Positions 22,205-31,380 are shown, counted from the first letter of the stretch. The stretch: DNA of 64,000 nucleotides from an uncultured Oscillospiraceae bacterium (GCA_944385415.1 CALWXC010000006.1:1-64000); one strand, 5' to 3'. Translations and numbers: made by a program. The notes: generated by a model not told the origin, from the sequence alone.

Positions 22205-24832
22205 ATGGCCGAACCCTATTACAGACAAACGACGCAGCAGGCCCTCAGCAGCCAGCAGTCCAGCGCCAACGGGCTCACCGAACAGGAGGTGGCCCAACGT
22301 GCCCGGCAGTACGGGCCCAACAAGCTGTCCGAAGGCGAGAAAAAGAGCATGCTCCGTGTGTTCCTGGAGCAGTTCAAGGACCTGCTGGTGCTCATTCTCA
22401 TTGTGGCCGTCTGCATCTCCGCTGCCTCCGGCAACATGGAGAGCACCATTGTCATCTTCGCGGTCCTGATTCTCAACGCCGTCCTGGGCACCGTCCAGTA
22501 TCTGAAGGCGGAAAAGTCTCTGGAAAGCCTCAAGGCCATGTCGTCTCCCACCGCCAAGGTTCTGCGAGGCGGCAAACGCATGGAAATCCCCTCGGCGGAG
22601 GTGGTCCCCGGCGACATTGTATTGCTGGAGGCCGGTGACATGGTGGTGGCCGACGGCCGCATTCTCGAGAACTTTTCCCTCAAGGTCAATGAAAGCTCCC
22701 TGACCGGTGAAAGCGAGGGCGTGGACAAAACCGCCGACGCCATTGACGCCGATCAGGTGGCGTTGGGAGACCAGAAAAACATGGTGTTTTCCGGCTCCTT
22801 GGTCACCTATGGCCGTGCCACGGTGCTGGTCACCGGCACCGGTATGCACACGGAGCTGGGCAAAATCGCCGCCCTCATGAACCAGACCCAGCAGCGCAAA
22901 ACCCCCTTGCAGCAGAGTCTGGACAGTTTCAGCGCCAAGCTGGCCATTGTGATTATGGCTATTTCCGTCCTGGTGTTCGCTCTGTCGGTGTTCCGCACGG
23001 GCATGAGTATTCTCGATTCCCTGATGTTCGCTGTGGCCCTGGCCGTAGCCGCCATTCCCGAGGCCCTTTCCTCCATCGTCACCATCGTTCTCGCCATGGG
23101 CACCCAGAAAATGGCCCGTCAGAACGCCATCATTAAGGATTTGAAGGCCGTGGAAAGCCTGGGCAGCGTGTCCGTCATCTGTTCCGACAAGACCGGCACC
23201 CTGACCCAGAACAAAATGACTCCTCAAAAGGTCTACGCCGACGGTGCTTTGCTGGAGGGCAACGATCTGAAATTGGCCAACGATGTTCAGAGATTGCTGC
23301 TGAAAGCGGCGCTGCTGGCCAGCGACGCCACCAACGACGAGGAGAACGGCACGTCCATCGGCGACCCCACCGAGGTGGCCTTGGTCATGCTGGGCGAGCA
23401 GTTCGGTGTGGTGGAGGAGGAGTACCGGGCCCAGCATCCGAGACTGGGCGAGCTGGCCTTCGATTCAGACCGAAAGCTCATGAGCACCCTCCACGATATC
23501 GACGGGACGCCCACCCTGTTCACCAAGGGCGCCATGGATGTACTGCTGAACCGTTCCCAGTGGCTGCTGACCAGCCAGGGCAAGGTGGAACTGACTCCGA
23601 AGCGCAAGGAAGAGATTGCCAAGGTCAATATGGAGCTGTCCACAGAGGGCCTGCGGGTCCTGGCCTTTGCTTATCGGGAACTGGACAGCGTCCGGCCCCT
23701 GACGCTGGAGGATGAAAACGACTTTACGTTTATCGGCCTGATCTCCATGATCGACCCGCCCCGGCCCGAGGCCATCCAGGCTGTGGCCGACGCCAAGCAG
23801 GGCGGCATCCGCACTATTATGATCACCGGAGACCACAAGGTGACAGCCACGGCCATCGCCCGCCAGCTGGGCATCTTCCGCGACGGCGACGAGGCGTTGG
23901 CCGGTGTGGAGCTGGACAATATGACTGACGCGGAACTGGACCAGCGGCTGGAGAAAGTTTCCGTCTATGCCCGGGTGTCGCCGGAGCATAAAATCCGCAT
24001 TGTCAACGCCTGGCAGCGCAAGGGCAACATTGTCTCCATGACCGGCGACGGCGTCAACGATGCCCCCGCCCTGAAAAAAGCCGATATCGGCGTGGCCATG
24101 GGCATCACCGGCACGGAGGTTTCCAAGGACGCCGCTTCCATGATTCTGGCCGACGACAATTTCGCCACCATCGTCAAAGCCGTGGTCAATGGCCGCAGCG
24201 TCTACGCCAACATTAGAAACGCCATTCTGTTTCTGCTGTCCGGCAACACCGCCGGTATCTTCTGCGTTCTGTACGCTTCCATTATGGCCCTGCCGGTGCC
24301 CTTTGAGCCGGTACACCTGCTGTTCATCAACCTGCTGACCGACTCCCTGCCTGCCATCGCCATCGGCATGGAGCCTGCCCGCCGGGGTCTGCTGAGCCAG
24401 AAGCCCAGAGACCCCAAGGAGCCCATCCTCAACCGGTCCCTCCTGAGCCGCATCGGCGTGCAGGGTCTGCTCATTGCCATTGCTACCATGGCAGCTTTCT
24501 ACCTGGGCTATGGTCCCACCAAGGACGCCGCCATGGCTTCCACCATGGCCTTCGCCACCCTGACGTTGGCCCGCCTGTTCCACGGCTTCAACTGCCGCGG
24601 CGCGGAATCCCTGTTCCGGCTGAAGCTCACCACCAATCCCGCGTCTGTTCTGGCCTTCTTTGCCGGTGTGGTGCTGCTGGCCCTGGTGCTCTTTGTGCCC
24701 GGACTGACCAGCCTCTTTATGGTGGCGCCTGAATTCGGCGCGGCTCAGCTGGGCAAGGTGGTGCTGCTGGCCCTGGCCCCCACGGTGGTAATCCAATTCT
24801 ATAAGCTGCTGACCGATCACAAGCGCCGGTAA
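22205..24832 (+). CDS. P-type (P2) cation-transporting ATPase, probable Mn2+/Ca2+ exporter
   Basis: An 875-residue membrane pump, start ATG 22205 after GAAAGGAAG. It has the N-terminal cation-ATPase domain (1-75), ten expected helices, the actuator motif TGES near 160, the helix-4 ion site IPEALSS, the phosphorylation motif DKTGTLTQN (near 325), and the hinge TGDGVNDAP (near 610). C-terminal helices carry NLLTDSLPA. By sequence alone it would be called a Ca2+-ATPase like LMCA1 or PMR1. The Mn2+-type riboswitch directly upstream argues for manganese efflux, as for other yybP-ykoY-controlled P-type ATPases. A terminator follows at 24843-24874. Confidence 0.93.
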   Translation: MAEPYYRQTTQQALSSQQSSANGLTEQEVAQRARQYGPNKLSEGEKKSMLRVFLEQFKDLLVLILIVAVCISAASGNMESTIVIFAVLILNAVLGTVQYLKAEKSLESLKAMSSPTAKVLRGGKRMEIPSAEVVPGDIVLLEAGDMVVADGRILENFSLKVNESSLTGESEGVDKTADAIDADQVALGDQKNMVFSGSLVTYGRATVLVTGTGMHTELGKIAALMNQTQQRKTPLQQSLDSFSAKLAIVIMAISVLVFALSVFRTGMSILDSLMFAVALAVAAIPEALSSIVTIVLAMGTQKMARQNAIIKDLKAVESLGSVSVICSDKTGTLTQNKMTPQKVYADGALLEGNDLKLANDVQRLLLKAALLASDATNDEENGTSIGDPTEVALVMLGEQFGVVEEEYRAQHPRLGELAFDSDRKLMSTLHDIDGTPTLFTKGAMDVLLNRSQWLLTSQGKVELTPKRKEEIAKVNMELSTEGLRVLAFAYRELDSVRPLTLEDENDFTFIGLISMIDPPRPEAIQAVADAKQGGIRTIMITGDHKVTATAIARQLGIFRDGDEALAGVELDNMTDAELDQRLEKVSVYARVSPEHKIRIVNAWQRKGNIVSMTGDGVNDAPALKKADIGVAMGITGTEVSKDAASMILADDNFATIVKAVVNGRSVYANIRNAILFLLSGNTAGIFCVLYASIMALPVPFEPVHLLFINLLTDSLPAIAIGMEPARRGLLSQKPRDPKEPILNRSLLSRIGVQGLLIAIATMAAFYLGYGPTKDAAMASTMAFATLTLARLFHGFNCRGAESLFRLKLTTNPASVLAFFAGVVLLALVLFVPGLTSLFMVAPEFGAAQLGKVVLLALAPTVVIQFYKLLTDHKRR

Positions 24833-24842
24833 CGGTCAAAAC

Positions 24843-24874
24843 ACGGATGTCCCGCCGGGGCATCCGTATTTTTT
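24843..24874 (+). terminator. Terminator of the P-type ATPase gene
   Basis: ACGGATG (24843-24849) and CATCCGT (24861-24867) form the stem, followed by ATTTTTT. Confidence 0.85.
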
Positions 24875-24940
24875 GCGCTGCCCCTTGCAAAATGGAAGCG
24901 GCGGCGGTATGGTAATAACAAATTGAAACGAAAGACGGCG

Positions 24941-26137
24941 ATGACTATGAACGAACTGCGCAGCCGGGCCATGGAGCTGGCCCCCATGCTGAAAGCCATC
25001 AAGGACGATCTCCACCGCCACCCGGAGTTGTCCTTTCAGGAGCGGCGGACCACGGAACTGATCCGGCGGCGGCTGGAAGCCCTGTCCATCTCCATCCTGG
25101 ACCTGGGCATGGAAACCGGTGTGGTGGGCTATTTACAGGGTGGCCGTCCCGGCCCCACGGTGGCCCTGCGGGCCGATATGGACGCCATCGCCCAGCAGGA
25201 ACCGGCGGACAACGGCGTGGTGTCGGAGACCCCCGGCGTCATGCACGCCTGCGGCCACGATTTCCACACCACCTGTCTGTTGGGGGCCGCCCGGCTCCTG
25301 TCGGAGCGGCGGGAGGAACTGGCGGGGAATGTGGTCTTTTTGTTCCAACCGGCGGAGGAGGTCACCAAGGGGGCCAAGGCCATGATCGAACACGGCCTGT
25401 GGGAAAAGCTGCCGGAAACGCCCCGCTTCCTCTTCGGGCTCCATACCCGGCCGGAGATTGCCTGCGGTGATGTGGCGATTGTTCCCGGCGGCATCATGGC
25501 CGGTAAGACCCACTTTTTCATCGACTTGACCGGCGTCACCGGCCATTGCGGTTCCCCCCATAAGTGCGTGGATGTGATCACCTGCGGCGCGGCCATTGTC
25601 AACGCCATTCAAACGGTGGTCAGCCGCAATACGGACCCCCTGGAGCCCCTGGTCTGCGCCGTGTTTTCCATCCATGCCGGAACGCCGGAAAATTTCGTAC
25701 CGGAAACCCTGTCCATGAGCGGCGATATCCGCGCCCACTCCGACGCTGTTATGGAAGCGACAGAGAAGCGGCTACAGCAGGTGGTCCAGGGCATTGCGGA
25801 AACCTACGGCTGTCAGTGGGAACTGCGGTTCGCGCCCCAGGTGCCGGTGACGTACAACGACCCGGAGATGACGGCTCTGGCCCGGACAGCGGCGGAGGCT
25901 GTGGCGGGGCCGGAACACATTGTCAGCCCCAGGGGCGATATGGGTTCGGAGGACTTCGCCGTTCTGGGCCAGACGGTCCCGGCGTTCTTCTACTGGATTG
26001 GCACCGGTTACCCAAACCAGACCAACGCGGCGTGGCATAACGCCCGATTCCGCACCGACGACGACGCCCTGCCCCTGGGAGCCGCGCTGCTGGCCTCGTC
26101 GGTTTTGACGGCCATGGAGCAAACGCCATCGTTGTAG
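24941..26137 (+). CDS. M20-family metallopeptidase / amidohydrolase
   Basis: A roughly 398-residue cytosolic hydrolase of the M20D group (aminoacylase, hippurate hydrolase, N-acyl-aminoacid or indole-acetyl-aminoacid hydrolase). Landmarks: DLHRHPELSFQE near 22, RADMDAIAQ near 75, the metal ligands HACGHDFHTT near 104-113, PAEEVTKGA near 140, LHTRPEI near 168, the dimerisation insert, and MGSEDFAV plus WHNARFRTDD near the end. The ribosome site is weak (GGCG), so ATG 24941 or 24947 could be used. It is a single gene; the exact N-acyl substrate cannot be told. Confidence 0.88.
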   Translation: MTMNELRSRAMELAPMLKAIKDDLHRHPELSFQERRTTELIRRRLEALSISILDLGMETGVVGYLQGGRPGPTVALRADMDAIAQQEPADNGVVSETPGVMHACGHDFHTTCLLGAARLLSERREELAGNVVFLFQPAEEVTKGAKAMIEHGLWEKLPETPRFLFGLHTRPEIACGDVAIVPGGIMAGKTHFFIDLTGVTGHCGSPHKCVDVITCGAAIVNAIQTVVSRNTDPLEPLVCAVFSIHAGTPENFVPETLSMSGDIRAHSDAVMEATEKRLQQVVQGIAETYGCQWELRFAPQVPVTYNDPEMTALARTAAEAVAGPEHIVSPRGDMGSEDFAVLGQTVPAFFYWIGTGYPNQTNAAWHNARFRTDDDALPLGAALLASSVLTAMEQTPSL

Positions 26138-26157
26138 GAGCGGGTGTTGGATACAGT

Positions 26158-26580
26158 TTATCTACCGTAATATTCCTTCATAATCTGGCTGATATCAGCT
26201 TCCGCGCCTTTTAAAATGTAGTGCGCTTTACCGGATTCATAGGAAAATGCAAAGCGGATGTGAGACCGGCGGCTTGCGGCATTACAGAAGAAGTCGGCCA
26301 CTTCCTTTGCTTCGCGTTCATCCAAAAGAAGCTCCAGAAGAATGCACAGTTCATTTTCACGATTGTCCTGTCCTGCCAGAAAATCATAGACAATAGCATG
26401 GTGCTTTGTCTGGATGCTGGGACGGACCGCCGGGTGGAGAACAAACGCCGAAACCTGCTGTTCTGTAAACTTCCAGGTTCCTGTCTCTTTGCTGCCGTGG
26501 AGAATATCCGATTTTATGTAGTTCCGCAGGGTGCGGGTGGTAAGACCGGTGATTAGGGAAAGCTGCTCAATGGTATACAT
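26158..26580 (-). CDS. MerR-type helix-turn-helix regulator
   Basis: A 140-residue protein. The N-terminal 55 residues (MYTIEQLSLITGLTTRTLRN, GTWKFTEQQVSAF) match the MerR winged helix, although spacing is short. The rest (ICNILLE-type helices followed by SYESGKAHYILKGAEADISQ) looks like a small ligand-binding or dimerisation domain that I cannot name. AGGAGG precedes ATG 26580, and a TTGTCT-17-TACAAT promoter lies at 26623-26651. It has no obvious partner gene. It is convergent with the amidohydrolase gene. Confidence 0.75.
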   Translation of the reverse strand: MYTIEQLSLITGLTTRTLRNYIKSDILHGSKETGTWKFTEQQVSAFVLHPAVRPSIQTKHHAIVYDFLAGQDNRENELCILLELLLDEREAKEVADFFCNAASRRSHIRFAFSYESGKAHYILKGAEADISQIMKEYYGR

Positions 26581-26622
26581 ATGGATTCCTCCTGATGAAC
26601 GGTACGGTATGCTTGTGAGTAC

Positions 26623-26651
26623 ATTGTAAGCAGGACAGACCAGAAAGACAA
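26623..26651 (-). promoter_or_regulatory. Promoter of the MerR-type gene
   Basis: Minus-strand TTGTCT (26646-26651), 17 bp, TACAAT (26623-26628). Confidence 0.75.
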
Positions 26652-26726
26652 TTTGAAAAAGTGGGAGTTTTTCATAGCAGATGCTTCCGCTTTGCTAAAT
26701 AGGGGAAGCTGTTTAAGGGGCGCAAA

Positions 26727-26958
26727 AAGGCCGCCGTCCGCCACCCGCGATGGGGTGGGGACGGCGGCCTTACGGCTTTGCCGTGGGGATTGCGCCATCT
26801 GCGGATGGCGCTTTGGAACGATGGGGGAGTTCGCGCCGTGCGCGGCGCGGGTGTTTTGCCCGCTGCGGCGGGCGGGAATTTCGCTGGCTGCGGCCAGCGA
26901 CCAGAGGCGCTGCCTCTGGACTCCGCGATTTTTTGAAAAAAATCGAGTAAAACTTTTT
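26727..26958 (+). repeat. Modular multi-hairpin repeat, copy A
   Basis: A GC-rich intergenic element with seven consecutive hairpins: 26727-26771 (AAGGCCGCCGTCC arm), 26772-26784, 26792-26811, 26832-26849, 26858-26873, 26882-26899 and 26901-26919. Hairpins three to six all have the loop TGCG, a UNCG tetraloop when read on this strand. It ends with GCGATTTTTTG and the box ATCGAGTAAAACTTTT, which runs into the stop codon of the convergent binding-protein gene. Copies B (30985-31380) and C (37916-37976) share modules and the box. The 380-bp gap 26581-26956 holds only this repeat and the MerR promoter. Confidence 0.85.
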
Positions 26959-27943
26959 ACTGGGCCAGCAGGGGCGTCTCCAAATCCTGGAGCATGATAT
27001 CCAGCGCGGTGATGCCGCCCTCGGCGGTATACCACACGGCGGGATTGGCCAGATAGATAATATGACCGTCGTTATAGACGCGGGTACTCTTCACCAGTTC
27101 ATTCTCCACCACTTCCTGGGCCAGCTTGGCGCCCTCGGTGGCAATGGCGGCGTCCCGGTCCAGAACCACCATGTAGTCCGGGTCCTTCTCCACGACAAAC
27201 TCAAAGGAGGACTCGTTGCCGTGGGTGGAGGTGGCGGCTGCGGCGTCGATGCCGATGTTTTCAAAACCGATTTCCCGGCCCACCATGGAGCACCGGCCAT
27301 CGTTGCCCAGAATGTTGAAACCGCCGCTGGTCACCAGACCCACAATGGCTGTCTTGCCCTCGGCGGCGTCGGCCAGAGCCGCAATGCGGCTGTCAAAGCC
27401 CGCCATCAGGTCTTCCACCTTGGATTCCAGACCGAAAATGGTAGCCACGTTGGCGGCGTTCTGCCGCACGCTTTCCACCACGCCCAACTCCGTGTCCACG
27501 GACAGATAGACCACCGGTGCAATCTCACTGAGGGCGTCATAGGACTCGGCCAGACGGCCGCCGATAAAAATTACATCGGGTTCGCAGGCCATGACGGCTT
27601 CCAGATCGGCCTCCTTGATGGTGCCCAGCTGGGCCACATCCTCGGTCATATAGTCCTGGAGATAGGACAGCGTGGTTTTGGCAGAGCCCACCACCCGGTC
27701 CCCCACGCCCAGGGCGTCGAGAATGTCCAGGGAAGCCATGTCCAGGACGGCAATGCGCTGGGCGTCATAGGGCACCTCCACGGTGACGGTTTCCTTGCCA
27801 GCGTTGAGGGACGACACAGAGACGGTCTCCGGTTCGGCGTCCGTCGTCTCCGCGGCGGTCTCGTTGGCGGCAGCGGCGGAACCGCAGGCCGTCAGGCCCA
27901 GGGCCAGCATCAAAGCAGCGGTCAGTGCAAGCAGTTTTTTCAT
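26957..27943 (-). CDS. Siderophore/iron ABC transporter binding lipoprotein (YclQ/FatB type)
   Basis: A 328-residue exported lipoprotein: a basic start, hydrophobic core and lipobox LTACGS with Cys20. It then has the TroA/FecB fold of class III binding proteins (RIAVLDMASLDILDALG, EADLEAVMACEPDVIFIGG, SFEFVVEKDPDYMVVLDRD). The operon order permease, permease, ATPase, binding protein is that of Bacillus yclNOPQ (petrobactin), and the sequence style is like FatB/CeuE/YclQ; the exact ferric chelate is not determined. The stop codon TTA abuts the conserved box of repeat copy A. Confidence 0.88.
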   Translation of the reverse strand: MKKLLALTAALMLALGLTACGSAAAANETAAETTDAEPETVSVSSLNAGKETVTVEVPYDAQRIAVLDMASLDILDALGVGDRVVGSAKTTLSYLQDYMTEDVAQLGTIKEADLEAVMACEPDVIFIGGRLAESYDALSEIAPVVYLSVDTELGVVESVRQNAANVATIFGLESKVEDLMAGFDSRIAALADAAEGKTAIVGLVTSGGFNILGNDGRCSMVGREIGFENIGIDAAAATSTHGNESSFEFVVEKDPDYMVVLDRDAAIATEGAKLAQEVVENELVKSTRVYNDGHIIYLANPAVWYTAEGGITALDIMLQDLETPLLAQ

Positions 27944-27982
27944 GGGTTATTCTCCTTTTTACAAAAAGTACTGAAAAATGGG

Positions 27983-28738
27983 TTAATAATAGATAGACAA
28001 CGGGCGATTCTGGATGGTCATAATCTCAAAATCCACGTTGTAAATCTCCGAAAGGGTCTCCTTGGTCATCACTTCTTCCACGGTGCCGAATTTGGCAATG
28101 CGGCCGTCCTTGAACGCGCAGATATAATCGGAGTAAAAGGCCGCATAGTTGATCTCATGGAGAACCAGAATGACCGTTTTGCCCAGCTCGTCGCAGAGAC
28201 GGCGGACAATCTTCATCATATTGGTGGCGTGATAGATATCCAGGTTGTTGGTGGGCTCGTCCAGCAGCACATACTCTGTGTCCTGGGCGATGACCATGGC
28301 GATCATGGCCCGCTGACGCTGGCCGCCGGACAGTTCATCGATGAACCGGTCCTGAAAATCCTCCAGCTCCATATAGGCAATGGCCCGGTCAATGATCTCC
28401 TGATCCTCCGGCGTGGTGCGGCCCCCGGAGTAGGGGAACCGGCCGAAGGTCACCAGCTCCCGCACCGTCAGCTTCATCTGAATGTTGTTGCTTTGGGTCA
28501 GAATGGCCAGCCGTTTCGACAGTTCCTTGCTTTTCCAATGGCTGATGTCCTTTCCGGCAAATTCCACCAGACCGCTGTCCCGGGCGATGAGCCGGGAGAG
28601 AATGCCCATGACGGTGGATTTGCCCGCGCCGTTGGGGCCGATCATGGAGATGACCTTGCCCTTGGGAATGTGAAAGCTCACATCGTGTACGACGGTTTTT
28701 CCGTCGTACTGCTTGGAGAGATTTTTGATTTGCAGCAT
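27983..28738 (-). CDS. Siderophore ABC transporter ATPase (YclP/FepC type)
   Basis: A 251-residue ATP-binding subunit. Start ATG 28738 (MLQIKNLSKQYDGKT) overlaps the end of the permease gene; an in-frame extension lies inside that gene and is rejected. Walker A is GPNGAGKST near 34-42, the Q-loop LTQSNN near 80, the ABC signature LSGGQRQRA near 133, Walker B YVLLDEPTNNLD near 154-165, and the switch H in VLHEINYA near 189. It drives import through the two permeases encoded just upstream. Confidence 0.93.
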   Translation of the reverse strand: MLQIKNLSKQYDGKTVVHDVSFHIPKGKVISMIGPNGAGKSTVMGILSRLIARDSGLVEFAGKDISHWKSKELSKRLAILTQSNNIQMKLTVRELVTFGRFPYSGGRTTPEDQEIIDRAIAYMELEDFQDRFIDELSGGQRQRAMIAMVIAQDTEYVLLDEPTNNLDIYHATNMMKIVRRLCDELGKTVILVLHEINYAAFYSDYICAFKDGRIAKFGTVEEVMTKETLSEIYNVDFEIMTIQNRPLSIYY

Positions 28739-28739
28739 A

Positions 28740-29717
28740 TCAGACCTTCTTTCTCGAGAGCAGCAGATAGAGGAAGTACAGGCCGCCGCCCACGGTGATA
28801 AAGACGCTGACGGGGACCGTATAGGTGTAGAGGTGTTCGACAATCAGTTGACCGCCCAGCAGGACAATGGTGCCGAAGAGCACGGAGCCCAAAACCAACT
28901 GGCTGTGGCGGTACGTCCGCAGCAGCTGCCGGGACAGGTTGGCAATGATCAGCCCCAGGAAGGAGATGGGTCCCACCAGGGCCGTGGCTACGGCAATGGC
29001 CAGCGTCACGCCCAACAGGAGACGGCGGATGCACCGGTCATAATCGACACCCAGATTGATGGCCTGGGCTTTGCCCAGCGTCAGCACATCCAGCAGGGCC
29101 AGCTCTTTCCGCAGGAAAAAGACGATGGCGCCCAGCAGAATCACCGAAAAGACGATGATCTCATTGTTGATGTTGTTGAAACCGGCCACCAGTGACGTCA
29201 ACAGTGTGTCGTACTCGTTGGGGTCCATGACCCGTGTCAGGGTGGTTTGGATGCTGCCGAAAAAGGAGGTCAGCACCGTGCCCACCAGCAGCACATAGAG
29301 GACGTTGTGGTTGGTCTTTCGGAACAGATAGCTATAGAGAAGTGTGGCAACAATGCCCATAAGGACCACATCCACGGCAAAGGCCAGATTGGCGTTAACG
29401 GCCAGGGCGCTGCCGGAGCCGATGAAGAACACCACCGCCGTATGAATCAGCGTATAAAGGGAGTTCATGCCCAGCAGACACGGGGTGACAATGGTGTTGT
29501 TGATGATGGATTGGAACACCAGGGACGCGCCGCCGATGGCAAAGGCCGTAATCAGCATGGCCAGCAGCTTTGGGGCCCGCAGCTTCATGGCGTAGCGCAC
29601 CAGATTGGGATTGGAGAAGTTGACCTCCACCACAAGATAGCCCACGGCGCAGAGGGTCGTCAGAACCGCCATAATTATCAGCTTGCGGTGGTTGGAGCGG
29701 ACAGCAATGCCATTCAA
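28740..29717 (-). CDS. Siderophore ABC transporter permease (YclO type)
   Basis: A 325-residue FecCD/BtuC-family permease with about nine to ten hydrophobic helices and the conserved end GPISFLGLIIANLSRQLLRT (near 255-275) that contacts the ATPase. The N-terminal helix follows NHRKLIIMAVLTTLCAVGYL. It overlaps the first permease gene by ATGA (29714-29717) and touches the ATPase gene, so all four genes are coupled. With the YclN-like protein it forms the heterodimeric membrane channel. Confidence 0.92.
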   Translation of the reverse strand: MNGIAVRSNHRKLIIMAVLTTLCAVGYLVVEVNFSNPNLVRYAMKLRAPKLLAMLITAFAIGGASLVFQSIINNTIVTPCLLGMNSLYTLIHTAVVFFIGSGSALAVNANLAFAVDVVLMGIVATLLYSYLFRKTNHNVLYVLLVGTVLTSFFGSIQTTLTRVMDPNEYDTLLTSLVAGFNNINNEIIVFSVILLGAIVFFLRKELALLDVLTLGKAQAINLGVDYDRCIRRLLLGVTLAIAVATALVGPISFLGLIIANLSRQLLRTYRHSQLVLGSVLFGTIVLLGGQLIVEHLYTYTVPVSVFITVGGGLYFLYLLLSRKKV

Positions 29718-30718
29718 GAGCAGCAGCCTCCTTTCTGTACAGCGAGACGCACCGGTTTTTTGCCCCGGAGCCGGTAGAACAGCAGCCCCACGAAAATCAG
29801 ACTGCCCAAAATGCCGACGATCAGTTCGATGGGCAGCTCATAGGGGAAGATGACGACGCGGCCGATCATATCGCAGATCAGGACGAACAGCGCGCCGAAC
29901 AGGGCCGTATCCGTCAGGGTGCCCCGCAGCTTGTCGCCCTTGAACATGGTGACCACATTGGGGACGATCAGACCCACATAGGAGATGGAACCCACCACCA
30001 CCACAATGGAGGCGGTGATCATGGCGGCGATGGACAGCCCCAGGAACAGAATCACGTTGTAGGGGACGCCCAGGTTGCGGGAAAAGTCCTTGCCCATGCC
30101 CACAATATTAAAATGGTTGGCAAAGACAAAGGCCAGAATCACCAGGGGAACCGCCAGCCACACGATCTCATAGCGGCCCTTGAGGACCAGGGAGAAGTGG
30201 CCCACCAGCCAGGAGGAAAGGGCCTGGGTCATTTCAAACTGATAGGACAGGTAACTGGTGATGCCGCCGATGACGTTGCCGAACATGATGCCCACCAGCG
30301 GGACCATGACGGCGTCCTTGAATTGAATGCGCTGGATAAACCAGACGAACACCCAGGTACCCAGGATGGCAAAGACAAAGGCGAAAACGGCGCGGCTCCA
30401 CAAGGTGGAAGCGGGCAGGAACAGCAAGGCAATCAGGATGCCCAACTGAGCCGAGGAGATGGTGGCGCCGGTGGTGGGAGAGACGAATTTGTTCTGACAT
30501 AGCTGCTGCATAATCAGGCCCGCCACACTCATGCCCACGCCGGTACAGAGAATGGCCAGCAGCCGGGGCAGCCGGGAGATCAGAAAAATCTCCAGCTGGT
30601 GCAGATCGCCGCCCAGCAGGGCGTGCAGGTCCAAATCAATGACGCCCACAAACAGGGACAGCACGGAGGCCACGGCCAGACAGCAGGCCAGGACCAGGGT
30701 GATGGTACGCTCTTTCAC
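29714..30718 (-). CDS. Siderophore ABC transporter permease (YclN type)
   Basis: A 334-residue FecCD-family permease and first gene of the four-gene operon. The start codon at 30718 is GTG in good position after AGGAGG. Hydrophobic helices begin at residue 5 (ITLVLACCLAVASVLSLFVG); the conserved SISYVGLIVPNVVTMFKG near 254-271 is the coupling region. The operon promoter and a candidate metal-regulator site lie within 80 bp upstream. Confidence 0.92.
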   Translation of the reverse strand: MKERTITLVLACCLAVASVLSLFVGVIDLDLHALLGGDLHQLEIFLISRLPRLLAILCTGVGMSVAGLIMQQLCQNKFVSPTTGATISSAQLGILIALLFLPASTLWSRAVFAFVFAILGTWVFVWFIQRIQFKDAVMVPLVGIMFGNVIGGITSYLSYQFEMTQALSSWLVGHFSLVLKGRYEIVWLAVPLVILAFVFANHFNIVGMGKDFSRNLGVPYNVILFLGLSIAAMITASIVVVVGSISYVGLIVPNVVTMFKGDKLRGTLTDTALFGALFVLICDMIGRVVIFPYELPIELIVGILGSLIFVGLLFYRLRGKKPVRLAVQKGGCCS

Positions 30719-30745
30719 GGTCGATTCCTCCTGAAAAGGTGGTTT

Positions 30746-30797
30746 GTTTTAACTAACTTCCGGTGGAAAGCATAGCATACCAATGGGAAAAACACAA
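30746..30797 (-). promoter_or_regulatory. Promoter and possible iron-regulator site of the siderophore operon
   Basis: Minus-strand TTGTGT (30792-30797), 17 bp, TATGCT (30769-30774). Immediately downstream, at the expected start, lies TTAACTAACTT (+ strand, near 30749-30759), similar to half of a DtxR/IdeR-type box. Identification of the regulator is inference. Confidence 0.55.
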
Positions 30798-30848
30798 GGA
30801 CCTTTTTAATGAAAAAATGAGAATTGGAACATGTCATGAATTTAATGA

Positions 30849-30867
30849 TTAGTTACGGCTAACTTAT
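30849..30867. promoter_or_regulatory. DtxR/IdeR-like dyad
   Basis: TTAGTTACGGCTAACTTA is an imperfect dyad (AGTTA, CGG, then TAACT) resembling iron-repressor boxes. It lies about 75 bp upstream of the siderophore operon promoter, on the side of repeat copy B. Confidence 0.35.
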
Positions 30868-30984
30868 TGGGAAGATTCACGAAGCAGCGGGGAAGGATGG
30901 GATACTTCCGGCAAGGGAATTGTATGTTAACTGTAACCGTCCTGTGGGCTGCAATTTGCTTGTCATCAATAGGAGATACGCAAG

Positions 30985-31380
30985 AAGGCCGCCGTCCGCC
31001 ACCCCGGATGGGGTGGGGACGGCGGCCTTACGGCTTTGCCGTGGGGCTTGCGCCATCTGCGGATGGCGCTTTGGGACGATGGGGAATTTCGCGCCGTGCG
31101 CGGCGCGGGTGTTTCGCTGGCTTCGGCCAGCGGGTATTTCGCCCGTTGCGACGGGTGACCGGGGGCGCTGCCCCTGGACTCCGCGATTTTGGGCTGCCCG
31201 CCGCCCGTTGGCAAGAGTGGTCGGCGAGGAATTTTTCGTCAGAGCAAGCTGTGGGTTCGCAGCCATACTGGATGTATGGCAAGAAACCGCACCGCAGCTA
31301 TGGCGGAAAAGGCCCGGCGAGCACCGCAGACACACGGGTGGCGGGTAGCCCTGTCAGAAAAAAATCGAGTAAAACTTTTA
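30985..31380 (+). repeat. Modular multi-hairpin repeat, copy B, with an inserted segment
   Basis: Positions 30985-31191 repeat the hairpin array of copy A with two modules in swapped order: 31115-31132 (arm CGCTGGC, loop TTCG) now precedes 31141-31156 (GCCCGT, loop TGCG, ACGGGT). The last hairpin is 31159-31177. After GCGATTTT the copy is interrupted by about 167 bp unrelated to copy A (31191-31357), then the terminal box ATCGAGTAAAACTTTT resumes and meets the stop codon of the Cys-rich gene. The gap 30719-31377 holds only this repeat and the upstream control region. Confidence 0.85.

Noticed and set aside
26720..26997. Open frames across repeat copy A
   Set aside because: Their codons are the arms of consecutive palindromes, and copy B breaks the reading frames.
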